Positions 27,388-36,017 of a DNA stretch of 64,000 bases are shown piece by piece. The DNA lies in assembly GCA_011525695.1 (NCBI GenBank), contig WYBX01000026.1, forward strand, positions 25,622 through 89,621. Direction: 5' to 3'. The position numbers were made by a program, and so were the translations under genes. Every line of letters begins with the position of its first letter. Positions within the stretch are counted from its first letter, which is position 1. The stretch is from Verrucomicrobiia bacterium. GTDB lineage: Bacteria; Verrucomicrobiota; Verrucomicrobiia; Opitutales; Opitutaceae. The notes beneath the pieces were generated by a model. It was not told the origin of the DNA. It saw only the letters and a program-made list of their open reading frames with translations, and did not search any database.

Positions 27388-28424
27388 ACGCGGCCGGAAG
27401 TGAGCCACTGATGCGAACGTTTGGCGAGAAAATCGATATAGGCCGGGTGATCGTTCAGGCAGGGGATCTGCGTGAAGGAGACGCCCCCGGCCTCGAGAAA
27501 GGTCTCTTTTCCTTCGCCGCTGATCTCCTCGATGGTTTCGAGGCAGTCCGCCACGAAGGCGGGACAGAGGATCAGGAGTCGCTTTATTCCGGCCTTGGCG
27601 AGTCGCTCCAGTTCGTGATCGGTGAACGGGGACAGCCAGGGCTCACCGACCAGCCGCGACTGGAAAGAGACGGAATGCCGATCCGGAGTCAGTCCGGCCC
27701 GGGCGGCGAGGGCGCGGGTCGTGGCGCAGACCTGGGCACGGTAGCAGGTGGATTGGACCGGGGCCGGCGTGGAACAGCAGTCATTCACAACGAGGCAATG
27801 CGCTCGGGAGGAATCCGCCTTGCGCAGGTGCCGCACGGGGATCCCGTGATAGCTGAACAACACGTAGTCGTGCGGCTCCGCCAGGTAGGGGGCGGCGACG
27901 GTATGGAGGGCCTCGATGTAGTCGGCGTCCTGAAAAAACGGCTGAGCTGAGGTGATTCGCATCGACGGCGCATGCCGGGCGGCATCCTCGTAGACCTTTA
28001 CGACCACCGTTTCCCATGAGGACATCGCGTAATGCGGGTACTGCGGAAAGAGCAGCACCTCGCTGATCCCATCGGCCGACATCTGGGCGAGCACGGACGC
28101 GATCGACGGGTTCCCGTAACGCATGGCAAGGTACACCGGTGTGTCCGGCCCCAGCGCCGAGGAGAGCTTCCGCTGGACGCTGCGGGAAATCGTGATGAGC
28201 GGCGAGCCCTCCGTGGTCCAGATCTGCTCGTAGGCATGCGCCGACTTGGGCGCACGCCGCGGGATGATGATTCGGTTCAGCAACAGCGAGCGAAGGAAGC
28301 TCGATGCCGGCTTGTCGATGACGCGTTCATCGCCCAGGAACTCCTCGAGATACCGCTGGACATCCGGAACGGAGGTCGAATCGGGAGAGCCCAGGTTGAC
28401 GAGGAGTACGGCGCTTTTCGGCAT
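27384..28424 (-). CDS. hemH: Ferrochelatase
   Basis: Inserts ferrous iron into protoporphyrin IX (or coproporphyrin III) in the last steps of heme synthesis. The 346-residue length is normal. Family elements: MPKSAVLLVNLGSPDS at the start, LFPQYPHYAMSSWETVVVK with the substrate-face motif, the active-site His in FSYHGIPVRHL, and the conserved Glu region CPAFVADCLETIEEI. No membrane helix. Its stop overlaps the downstream hybrid kinase start by 4 bp. No other heme genes are in the window. Confidence 0.95.
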   Translation of the reverse strand: MPKSAVLLVNLGSPDSTSVPDVQRYLEEFLGDERVIDKPASSFLRSLLLNRIIIPRRAPKSAHAYEQIWTTEGSPLITISRSVQRKLSSALGPDTPVYLAMRYGNPSIASVLAQMSADGISEVLLFPQYPHYAMSSWETVVVKVYEDAARHAPSMRITSAQPFFQDADYIEALHTVAAPYLAEPHDYVLFSYHGIPVRHLRKADSSRAHCLVVNDCCSTPAPVQSTCYRAQVCATTRALAARAGLTPDRHSVSFQSRLVGEPWLSPFTDHELERLAKAGIKRLLILCPAFVADCLETIEEISGEGKETFLEAGGVSFTQIPCLNDHPAYIDFLAKRSHQWLTSGRV

Positions 28425-28673
28425 GGCGCGGAATTGGTCGGGAGAAACCCGGTGAAGTCAACCGGGGCGCGAAACGCAGGCCGGCAGGTCCGCAATTTTG
28501 CCGGCTCCAGGAATCGGCGTAATCATGCCGGGTTCATAAGCGGCCGTTTTCCGCTGCTAAGCGAGGGTACCGTGGATTGACGTGGAAGCGGCGTCCCGCC
28601 GCTTGCTGGGAAGTTACGGCTTCGAGCCGCCCCAGGCCGTGGCCAGGAGATGCCGCCTGGGCCGACGGCGACG
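28425..28673. other. Non-coding stretch between thrH and hemH
   Basis: No open frame with gene-like composition. It contains the dispersed word GTGGAAGCGGCGTCCCGCCG near 28580-28600, related to the words at 34741-35056, followed by GC-rich imperfect palindromes. A hemH promoter would lie here, but I cannot point to one. Confidence 0.4.
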
Positions 28674-29282
28674 TCATCCCGCCGCCCGTTCGTCAATCAA
28701 TTGGCGCAGCTCCCCATAGGTGCTGACCGAAGGAAATTGGGGAAACTGCCGGATGAGTCCCTCGGCCGCGTGAAACAGGATTCCATGGTTGGCCTGGGCA
28801 AGCATCGAGGTGTCGTTGAACGAGTCACCGGCGGCAATCACGTTGTAGTTGAGCGCCTGGAACGCGGCGACTGCGCTCTTCTTCTGGTCGGGAAGCCGCA
28901 GTTGGTATCCGGTGATCCGATCGTTTTCCACGATCAGCCGATGGCACAGCAACGTGGGCCATCCGAGCTGGCGCAGGAACGGCTGGGCGAATTGCTCGAA
29001 AGTGTCCGAGAGGATGATGACCGGCATCCGTTGCCGCAGGGAGTCGAGGAAGGCGCGTGCACCCGTCAGGAGCGGCAGCCCGGCGATCGTTTCCTGGATC
29101 CGGGAGAGCGTCACCCCGTGGCGATCCATCAAGTCGATCCGGTAGCGCATCAACTTGTCGTAATCCGGCTCGTCACGCGTGGTGCGGCGGAGTTCGGGAA
29201 CGCCGGTGCGTTCGGCAACGGCGATCCAGACTTCGGGCGTGAGGACGCCCTCCATGTCAAGGGTGACGATACTTTGCTTCAC
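28674..29282 (-). CDS. thrH: Bifunctional phosphoserine phosphatase/homoserine phosphotransferase ThrH
   Basis: A HAD-superfamily enzyme described in Pseudomonas as using phosphoserine to phosphorylate homoserine. The 202 residues match ThrH in length and in the signature DMEGVLTPEVWIAVAERTG, where the usual DxDGT of phosphatases is DMEGV. Other HAD motifs: motif II Ser in VIILSDTFEQF, Lys in DQKKSAVAAF, and motif IV AAGDSFNDTSML. ATG start at 29282. It is monocistronic or loosely linked to hemH. Confidence 0.93.
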   Translation of the reverse strand: MKQSIVTLDMEGVLTPEVWIAVAERTGVPELRRTTRDEPDYDKLMRYRIDLMDRHGVTLSRIQETIAGLPLLTGARAFLDSLRQRMPVIILSDTFEQFAQPFLRQLGWPTLLCHRLIVENDRITGYQLRLPDQKKSAVAAFQALNYNVIAAGDSFNDTSMLAQANHGILFHAAEGLIRQFPQFPSVSTYGELRQLIDERAAG

Positions 29283-29363
29283 AATTCCGCCCAGTGAACC
29301 AGAGGTTTTCGCCGGAAGGCAAGCGGCGAGCGGCCGAATCGGCTTGGAAGCGAAGGTTTTCGC

Positions 29364-30041
29364 TCACTCGAACTGCTTCCGGAACTCGGCGAATTGCTGC
29401 TGAAGCTGCGCCAGCTCGTGCCGGATCGCGCCAAGTTCCTGCTCCAGTTTTCCGATGCGCTCGTCGTCGGCGCGGACAGCCGGGGCGACGGCCCCGCAGG
29501 CGGCGGCTGGCTCCTCCGTGGCTGGCGATTCCACCGGTCCGGACAGGAGGTGGCAATGGCGCGGCTCCTTCATGCCGGGTTGCCGCGGAAGCCGGAGGAC
29601 GAACGGCTGTGGTTCCCGTGCTGCCAAGGCGGAAAGCGTTTCCTCGACCTCGGCAAGGGTATCGAACCGGAAGAGCCGCTCGGCGCGGGTGCGGAGTTCG
29701 CCGGTGGTCTGCGGCCCACGCAGCATCAGGATGCACAGCAGCGCGACCTCGGCGGGCGTAAGGAGCACGGTATCGGTCAGCGTATGCTTGTATTTCGCGA
29801 CCCGGCTTTCAGCCCCGGCAAAGAGGGTTGCCAGCCGCTTTTCCCGCAACCCGTCCACGGCCCGAACGACGGTGGATTCGTCATATGCGACCACGGGATC
29901 CCGGTTCGTCAGCTGATTACAGGCGTTGGTCAACGCATTGAGGGAAAGCGGGTAATAATCGGGCGTCGTGATTTGTTTCTCGACCAGCGAGCTCAGGACG
30001 CGGACCTCGGCGGCATTGAGGACGGGCAACGAATCGTTCAT
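29364..30041 (-). CDS. YceH family protein (DUF480)
   Basis: A 225-residue protein of the YceH/DUF480 family: two winged-helix-like domains with unknown biochemical function. The family start VLNAAEVRVLSSLVEKQITT, then YYPLSLNALTNACNQ, RDPVV, and LLTPAEVALLCILMLRGPQT are all clear. The C-terminus ends in a short coiled coil (ERIGKLEQELGAIRHELAQL). The ATG at 30041 matches the family start; the frame is open upstream through repeat DNA. Confidence 0.9.
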   Translation of the reverse strand: MNDSLPVLNAAEVRVLSSLVEKQITTPDYYPLSLNALTNACNQLTNRDPVVAYDESTVVRAVDGLREKRLATLFAGAESRVAKYKHTLTDTVLLTPAEVALLCILMLRGPQTTGELRTRAERLFRFDTLAEVEETLSALAAREPQPFVLRLPRQPGMKEPRHCHLLSGPVESPATEEPAAACGAVAPAVRADDERIGKLEQELGAIRHELAQLQQQFAEFRKQFE

Positions 30042-30147
30042 GGGAGGGGCGAGAACGGGTAAAGGGTGACAGGACATCCTACACAACATCAGAAATGACT
30101 GCGCCTCTACGGCTGCAAGATTGACTGCGCACAGCCGTACTGACGTC

Positions 30148-30172
30148 GGGCGCAGCAAGACTGCGCCCCTAC
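30148..30172. repeat. GTAGGGGCGCAG element, single arm
   Basis: A 25-bp sequence ending GCAAGACTGCGCCCCTAC that is the exact reverse complement of the left part of the inverted repeat at 61024-61137. A more diverged relative (GACTGCGCCTCTAC) lies just upstream, around 30098-30111. Confidence 0.7.
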
Positions 30173-30182
30173 GAAACTTGAA

Positions 30183-31103
30183 TCATGGCGCGGCGGACCG
30201 CTTGCTGTCATTCTCCACGATCGTCCGCAGCCAGTCGGGATCGGGCCTGAGCGTGCGTGAGGCCCGGGTATGTTTCAGTCGGGCGACATGGAATTCCTGG
30301 ATGTCACCCACGTTGATTCCGATCAACCGGCCATCGACCGTGGCGAGCGGCCCGCCGCTGTCGCCGATCCGCAACGGGGCGGAGTGCAGGATAGTCGTGT
30401 GCGGCACCGGGGTGCCCATGTCGTCGCCCAGTTCAAGGATCCTCCCCCCAAAGCATGCCAGTCGATAATTCACCGGCGGCTGCTGTTCAGGGCCCGCCCC
30501 AATGACCGGATCACCGATGCGGGTGTCGGTCGCCCAAGTGAAAATGGACGGAAGCTGCTCCACGACCTGCAGGAGGGCCAGGTCAGGTTCATGGCGGGTT
30601 CCTGTTCCGCGCCAGACGACTCGCGCCGGGACCAGCCGGACTCGGTCACGATCCGCCAGCAGGACGTGCAGCGGTCCCCAATCCACACAGTGGCCGGCGG
30701 TGAGCAAATACCCGCGCTGATCGATCGCGGTTGCTGATCCCGTGGCAAAGCGGCCATGCCTGGTGGCATCGCCGAGGGCAGATTCGTTTCGGTCAAATTC
30801 CACGACCGCGTCGGTCCCTAGTCCGCCAATGAGGATTGCCGTTCGCTGTTGAACGAAGCCGTCCAATGGCAGGCCGTCAACCTGTCGGCCGGCAAGCGCG
30901 GAAACGGACGTCGCCCGTTCGCCTGTCGTGGCCACTTCGTAGGTGCAGCCGGTCAGTACGACCAGCAGCAACGCCAGGCAGGAGCAATTTCGCCCAACGG
31001 CGAATGAACGCCAATGCCCGTGAGTGAATAGCGATGGGGAATTCAAGTTGCGCAGCTCATCGATCTTTGAGGCCGGGACGGAGCCCGCCCCGCGTGCATC
31101 CAA
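30183..31103 (-). CDS. Trypsin-like serine protease, probable lipoprotein
   Basis: An S1-family protease with the full triad: His in LLTAGHCVDWG, Asp in HEPDLALLQV, Ser in RIGDSGGPLATVDG. A hydrophobic stretch ending in the lipobox VVLTGC (cysteine about 48 residues from the ATG) suggests lipidation and a periplasmic or outer-membrane location. The start is uncertain: the ATG at 31103 and the first 19 codons lie in a dispersed repeat (31041-31101). A TTG at 31046 would give a normal-length lipoprotein signal and may be the true start. No partner gene is evident. Confidence 0.8.
   Translation of the reverse strand: MDARGAGSVPASKIDELRNLNSPSLFTHGHWRSFAVGRNCSCLALLLVVLTGCTYEVATTGERATSVSALAGRQVDGLPLDGFVQQRTAILIGGLGTDAVVEFDRNESALGDATRHGRFATGSATAIDQRGYLLTAGHCVDWGPLHVLLADRDRVRLVPARVVWRGTGTRHEPDLALLQVVEQLPSIFTWATDTRIGDPVIGAGPEQQPPVNYRLACFGGRILELGDDMGTPVPHTTILHSAPLRIGDSGGPLATVDGRLIGINVGDIQEFHVARLKHTRASRTLRPDPDWLRTIVENDSKRSAAP
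31041..31101. repeat. CATGGAGGG-family dispersed repeat, partial copy A
   Basis: Runs from TTCAAGTTGCGCAGCTCATC through GGCCGGGACGGAGCCCGCCC. It aligns with the part of the copy at 56025-56124 that reads GAGTTCATCGATCTC and GGCCGGGACGGAGCCCGGCC. It overlaps the apparent 5' end of the protease gene. Confidence 0.65.
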
Positions 31104-31142
31104 TTCCGATCCCTGGATTCATCCTTCCCGGACTGGATCACG

Positions 31143-31199
31143 TTCCTGGAGGGACGACCTCCGTGTCGTCCACAAATGGAGCCGGAAAATCATGCTGCG
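31143..31199. repeat. CATGGAGGG-family dispersed repeat, partial copy B
   Basis: TTCCTGGAGGGACGACCTCC then GTGTCGTCCACAAATGGAGC, the other arm of the same element family, ending near ATGCTGCGCCTG. Copies A and B together mirror the double arrangement at 55913-56124. Confidence 0.65.
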
Positions 31200-31211
31200 C
31201 CTGTTGGTCGC

Positions 31212-33005
31212 CTATGGCTTTCCGCCCTTTGCCCAGGTGTCCTTCAACGAAATGGTCCGGTTGAAGACGGGACGGCCTGCCGAGCTGTCCTTGGGATCGA
31301 GGTTGAAGTAGCCAATCCGCTCGAACTGGAACCGATCCTCCGTGGTCGCCGCGCCGAGCGATGGCTCGAGCTTGGCTCGGATGACATCGGCGGAATGCGG
31401 ATTGATGAACTGCTTGAAATCCTCCGTCGCGCCGGGTTCGGCCACGGTGAAGAGCCGATCATAGAGCCGGACCTCGGCATCGATCGCGCGGGTCGCACTG
31501 ACCCAGTGAATCGTGCCCTTGACCTTCCGGTCGGAGTTCGGACCGCCGGAGCGGGTGCTGAGATCGGCCGTGCAGCGGAGCTCCGTCACCGTCCCGGAAG
31601 CGTCCTTCACGACCTCTTCGCACCGGATGATGCAGGCATATTTCAACCGCACCTCGCCGCCGGGCTTGAGCCGGAAATATTTCGGCGGCGGCACCTCGGC
31701 AAAATCATCGGACTCGATTAAAACCTCGCGCGTGAACGGGACGCGGCGGGTGGTCGGATGTTCGGCCTGCGGATCGTTGGTGGCGTCGACCTCGATGATT
31801 TCGTCCGGCGCGAGGTTCGTGAGCACGACCTTCAATGGACGGAGCACGGCGAGCCGGCGCTGGGCCAGCCCGTTGAGTTCCTCCCGGATCGCATGCTCGA
31901 AGAGCGCGACGTCGGTGACGCCGTCATACTTCGTGACGCCTACCAGCGCGGCCAGCCGGCGGATGGCGGCCGCAGGGATGCCGCGGCGGCGGGCACCGGA
32001 CAGGGTGGGCATCCGCGGATCATCCCAGCCGTCGACGAGTTTTTCCTGCACCAGCTGGAGAAGCCGGCGTTTGCTGAAGATGGTGTAACTGAGGTTGAGC
32101 TTCGCGAACTCGTACTGGTGCGGCAATGGGCGCGGCAACTCGAGCGCGGCCAGGATCCAGTCGTAAAGCGGACGGTGCACCTCGAACTCGAGGGTGCAGA
32201 CGCTGTGGGTGATGCCCTCGATGTAGTCGCTCAGGCAGTGCGCGTAATCATATAGCGGATAGATGCACCACTTGTCGCCTGCGTGATGATGGGCGGTGTG
32301 CCGGATCCGGTAGAGCAGTGGGTCGCGCAGCCAGACGTTGGGCGAGGCCATGTCAATCCGGGCGCGCAGGGAACGCGCGCCATCCGGAAACTCGCCGGCG
32401 CGCATCTGCTGGAAGAGGTCGAGATTTTCATCCACGCTCCGGTTCCGCCAGGGGCTCTCGCGGCCGGGCTTGTCGGGGGCGCCCCGGTACTCGTCGGTTT
32501 CTTTCGGCGACAGATCGCAGACGTAGGCCTTGCCCTTTCGAATCAACGCGACGGCGAAGTCGTAGAGCGCCTCGAAATTGTCACTGGCAAAGAACGGCTC
32601 CGCATCCGCGGTGCCGGGCGGAACGGCCGGGAGGTGGTAATCGTCTCGTCCGTCCTGCGATTGCTTCCGGGGAACGGCGCCCTTCGGTTTCAAGCCGAGG
32701 CAATGATCGGCCCAGCCGGCGATCAGCCAGTCGACGTCGGCAGTTATGGCATCGACATACTCGACCTCCTCCTTGGTCGGGTTGGTATCGTCGAAGCGCA
32801 GGTTGCACTGGCCCTGGTTTTCGCGGGCGAGGCCAAAGTTGAGGCAGATCGACTTGGCGTGGCCGAGGTGAAGGTAGCCGTTCGGCTCGGGCGGAAAGCG
32901 CGTGACGATCTTCTGGTAGCGCTTGTCGGCGAGGTCCTTGGCGACAATGTCGCGAATGAAATCGCTGGGCGCCGGGCCGCTGCTCGCGGTGTTCTCAACG
33001 GACAT
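31212..33005 (-). CDS. glnS: Glutaminyl-tRNA synthetase
   Basis: Class I synthetase charging tRNA-Gln, 597 residues. HIGH-type motif FPPEPNGYLHLGHAKS (about 38-53), NLRFDDTNPTKEEVEYV, and the KMSKS equivalent IFSKRR are all present, followed by the beta-barrel anticodon-binding domains. Compared with E. coli GlnRS there is an insertion of about 40 residues (about 98-138, containing KGAVPRKQSQDGRDD) between the DVDWLIAGW and FFASDNFEALYDFA elements. Start at the ATG at 33005. The tRNA-Tyr gene lies 64 bp upstream on the same strand. Confidence 0.95.
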   Translation of the reverse strand: MSVENTASSGPAPSDFIRDIVAKDLADKRYQKIVTRFPPEPNGYLHLGHAKSICLNFGLARENQGQCNLRFDDTNPTKEEVEYVDAITADVDWLIAGWADHCLGLKPKGAVPRKQSQDGRDDYHLPAVPPGTADAEPFFASDNFEALYDFAVALIRKGKAYVCDLSPKETDEYRGAPDKPGRESPWRNRSVDENLDLFQQMRAGEFPDGARSLRARIDMASPNVWLRDPLLYRIRHTAHHHAGDKWCIYPLYDYAHCLSDYIEGITHSVCTLEFEVHRPLYDWILAALELPRPLPHQYEFAKLNLSYTIFSKRRLLQLVQEKLVDGWDDPRMPTLSGARRRGIPAAAIRRLAALVGVTKYDGVTDVALFEHAIREELNGLAQRRLAVLRPLKVVLTNLAPDEIIEVDATNDPQAEHPTTRRVPFTREVLIESDDFAEVPPPKYFRLKPGGEVRLKYACIIRCEEVVKDASGTVTELRCTADLSTRSGGPNSDRKVKGTIHWVSATRAIDAEVRLYDRLFTVAEPGATEDFKQFINPHSADVIRAKLEPSLGAATTEDRFQFERIGYFNLDPKDSSAGRPVFNRTISLKDTWAKGGKP

Positions 33006-33069
33006 AAGCCGTGAAATTGCGCCCGCCGGGGGCCCGACGCAACGAGCAAGTGGTGAAAGCGGGGGTGGT

Positions 33070-33155
<86 letters not shown>

Positions 33156-33256
33156 AGCGAAGGAACGCGGAACGTCGCCATTGGCCCCACTGACGGCAAG
33201 GTTTTTTTCACTTCGTTTTGGGCCCGCTTTGCTGGCAGCGTGATTCCTGCGCCGAC

Positions 33257-34708
33257 ATGTTCAACCCCCAGCGCTACTTCTCCGAAGACCTGGCCGCCAG
33301 CAGCCTGATTGCGCAGCTTTTCGCCATCGGCGGATTCATTCTCGCGCTCGTGCTCGTCGCCCGGCTGATGAGCGAAAAACGCGCTCCCGCCAACACGTTC
33401 GCCTGGTTGCTGATTATCGTTCTTGTCCCGTGGGTGGGCGTGCCGCTGTACCTCCTCCTTGGGGGACGCAAGCTCCGGAAGCTCGCCGAGCGGAAGTCGC
33501 GCCTGCGACCGACGCTGCCGGGCGGGACGCGGCATCCGCAGCCCTTTGCCCACTCGCCAACGACCCAGGCCGTGATCGCCGCCGGCGCGACGCCGCCCGT
33601 TCCGGGCAACCGGCTCCGGCTGCTGACGAGTGGCGAGGAAGCCTATGCGGCGCTGGAGGAGCAGATTCGAGCGGCGCGGGAGAATATTCATATCACCGCT
33701 TTCATCCTTGGCCGGGACGACACGGGCGCACGGCTGGTGAAATTGCTGGCCGAGCGGGCCCGGGCGGGAGTCAGGGTCCGGCTGCTGCTGGATGCCGTGG
33801 GTTCGATGTTTTCCGCCGGGATGTATGTGAACCCGATTCGGCGGGCCGGCGGCGAGGTGGGCGTGTTCATGCCGGTATTGCCATTCACCTCCCGGGGCTC
33901 GGCCAACCTGCGCAACCATCGAAAGATTGCGGTATTTGACCACTGCACCGCGATGGTCGGCGGTCACAATCTCGCCCGCGAATACATGGGCCCTGTCAGG
34001 CACGCGAAACGCTGGCAGGATTTCGGCGCATTGCTCAGCGGCCCGGCCGCCGCGTTGCTGAACGAGGTGTTCATTGCCGACTGGTGCTTCGCAACCCGGC
34101 AGTCGGATGAGATCCTCCACGCGGAAATATCGCTCGACTGCATCAACGAGGTTCAGGGCGCCAGCGAACTGCAGGTGGTCGCCAGCGGCCCGGATGTGCC
34201 CGGCGATCCACTCTACGAGGGGATTGTCTCGATGATCCAAGAGGCCAACCGGAGCATCTGGATCGTCACCCCTTACTTCATCCCGGACGACGTCCTGTTG
34301 CGCTCGCTGATCGTGAAGGCGCGTTCGGGCAAAAAGGTGACCCTGATCACGCCGCGGTCCTCGAACCACCCGGTGGCGGACTTCGCCCGAAGGCATTACA
34401 TGCGTGAACTCATGCGGGCCGGAGCCCGGGTCCTCCTTTTCGGTCCGGGGATGCTGCACAGCAAGGCGATGATTGTGGACGACACCATTGCCCTGCTCGG
34501 TTCGCCCAATTTCGACCTCCGCAGCCTATTCGTGAATTTCGAAATCGGGGTGCTGGTGCATTCGAGCCCGGATGTCCTGGCCATGAAACGCTGGGCCGCG
34601 GAACTGGCGCAGCATTGCAGCCCGCCAAAGCCGGGGCGCCGGCGCAGGAACCGGATCATCGGAAACCTGGTGGAGGATGTCAGCCGGTTGCTGGCCCCGC
34701 TCCTGTAG
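33257..34708 (+). CDS. cls: Cardiolipin synthase (phospholipase D family)
   Basis: Joins phosphatidylglycerol molecules into cardiolipin at the cytoplasmic membrane. The 483-residue length is usual. Two N-terminal membrane helices (about 13-32 and 42-62, the second with FAWLLIIVLVPWVGVPLYLL) precede two PLD domains. The first HKD motif has His221 (NHRKIAVFD) and the second His401 (LHSKAMIVDD), each followed by the GG/GS-N element. The ATG at 33257 directly precedes the first helix. It diverges from the tRNA-Tyr gene. Confidence 0.93.
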   Translation: MFNPQRYFSEDLAASSLIAQLFAIGGFILALVLVARLMSEKRAPANTFAWLLIIVLVPWVGVPLYLLLGGRKLRKLAERKSRLRPTLPGGTRHPQPFAHSPTTQAVIAAGATPPVPGNRLRLLTSGEEAYAALEEQIRAARENIHITAFILGRDDTGARLVKLLAERARAGVRVRLLLDAVGSMFSAGMYVNPIRRAGGEVGVFMPVLPFTSRGSANLRNHRKIAVFDHCTAMVGGHNLAREYMGPVRHAKRWQDFGALLSGPAAALLNEVFIADWCFATRQSDEILHAEISLDCINEVQGASELQVVASGPDVPGDPLYEGIVSMIQEANRSIWIVTPYFIPDDVLLRSLIVKARSGKKVTLITPRSSNHPVADFARRHYMRELMRAGARVLLFGPGMLHSKAMIVDDTIALLGSPNFDLRSLFVNFEIGVLVHSSPDVLAMKRWAAELAQHCSPPKPGRRRRNRIIGNLVEDVSRLLAPLL

Positions 34709-35088
34709 CGATCGTGTGATGCCGTATTCTGGCCGGCCGAAGTGGCAGCGGCGTCCCGCCAAATCTATCTACACGTCTTGCTGAAAATGTGATTCGGATC
34801 GCTTTTCGCCGGTTGAAAACCGGCGCTACCCCAGGCGGCCGCACGCACCAATGATCTCCGAACCCACCAGAGGCCCGGCCCGCCGTAGCGCCGCGTCTCC
34901 GACCGGCGAAATTCAATTCGAATTGCATCCTCTTCCACCCCGTCGAATGCGCGCTGCGCCCTCCTCTGGCGCGGCCCGGCAAGATGCGCTGAGAGGTAAG
35001 GCGTCCCGCCGCTGGAACGCATTTCGGAACCCATCGCCACGGCGGGACGCCGTGGCCACGTGACGGTTGTCTCGCCGCCGACCAGCCC
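34709..35088. repeat. Repeat-filled intergenic region after cls
   Basis: No gene seen. It contains three palindromic pieces: CGCCGGTTGAAAACCGGCG (about 34808-34826, 8-bp stem); a GAATT-rich palindromic piece near 34909-34926; and GGCGTCCCGCCG at 35000-35011 with its exact complement CGGCGGGACGCC at 35040-35051. The word GCGGCGTCCCGCC also occurs near 34748 and in the gap at 28580. The region separates convergent cls and radC, so some of these hairpins may end transcription. Confidence 0.6.
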
Positions 35089-35871
35089 CTACAGCAGCCC
35101 CGCTTCGCGAAAGCTGAAGTAGCCCCGGCCGCTCGGATCCGCCCCGGTCTGGCCGATGACGACGTGATCGATGAGTTCGATTTCCACGGCGCGGGCGGCC
35201 TCGCGGAGCTGGCGCGTCACGTGCAGGTCCGGCGAACTCGGTGACGGATCACCGCTGGGATGATTGTGGACACATACCACCGCGGAAGCCGATTCCCGGA
35301 TAGCCGCCCGAAAGACCTCCCGCGGATGGGCGAGGGCGGCAGTGGCGGTCCCGGACGTGATTTCAACGCACTTCAGCAGCCGGTTCTTACGGTTGAGGCA
35401 AAGCACCCAGAATTTCTCGACCTGGAGCCCGGAGACAACGGGCAGCAGGAATTCGCGGACCCGGTCGGCGCGATTGAGCATGGGCGTCTCCTCGCCCTGT
35501 TGCAGCAGCACGCGGCGGGCAACTTCCATCACTGCGCGAAGCTGAAGCGCCTTCACTTTGCCGATGCCCTTCAGCCGCTGAAAGTCCGCGGGCTCCCACG
35601 CAATCAGCGCACCCAGCGAGCCGGCTTCCTTCAGGAGTCTCGAGGAGAGCGAAAGCACATCATGGCCATGCGTGCCACTGCGCAGCAGCATCGCGATCAA
35701 TTCGGTGTCGCTCAGTGCCTGGGGCCCGTGCTTTTCGAGCCGCTCCTGTGGCCGTTCAGCAACGGCGGTCTCCCGAAGTCGGTTCGCGGGCTCATATTCG
35801 GTCGGATCGGCCACAGTCCCGGACTGCAGGTTCGCAGGTCTCCAGGCAACCCACGAACGCCGATATACCAT
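35089..35871 (-). CDS. radC: RadC family JAB-domain protein
   Basis: A 260-residue protein of the RadC/UPF0758 family. An N-terminal helix-hairpin-helix region (LSDTELIAMLLRSGT and LKGIGKVKALQLRAVMEVARR) is followed by a JAMM/MPN+ metalloprotease-like domain with HNHPSGDPSPSSPD and ELIDHVVIG. Despite the name, a role in DNA repair is not established. I use the ATG at 35871; a GTG at 35814 (VADPTEYEPANRLRE) would remove a poorly conserved leader and is plausible. Confidence 0.88.
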   Translation of the reverse strand: MVYRRSWVAWRPANLQSGTVADPTEYEPANRLRETAVAERPQERLEKHGPQALSDTELIAMLLRSGTHGHDVLSLSSRLLKEAGSLGALIAWEPADFQRLKGIGKVKALQLRAVMEVARRVLLQQGEETPMLNRADRVREFLLPVVSGLQVEKFWVLCLNRKNRLLKCVEITSGTATAALAHPREVFRAAIRESASAVVCVHNHPSGDPSPSSPDLHVTRQLREAARAVEIELIDHVVIGQTGADPSGRGYFSFREAGLL

Positions 35872-36017
35872 GAATTGGGTACGCCATGAAAGGTGTGAAG
35901 GGCGGTTCAGAAGCGACTGGAGGCAATTTCCTGCTCACGAATTGGGTAATCTTTTCCCGTGAACACGACGACACTCCCTATTCACGAGCCATCGGGACAT
36001 CGTTAGGATGCCGGCGC

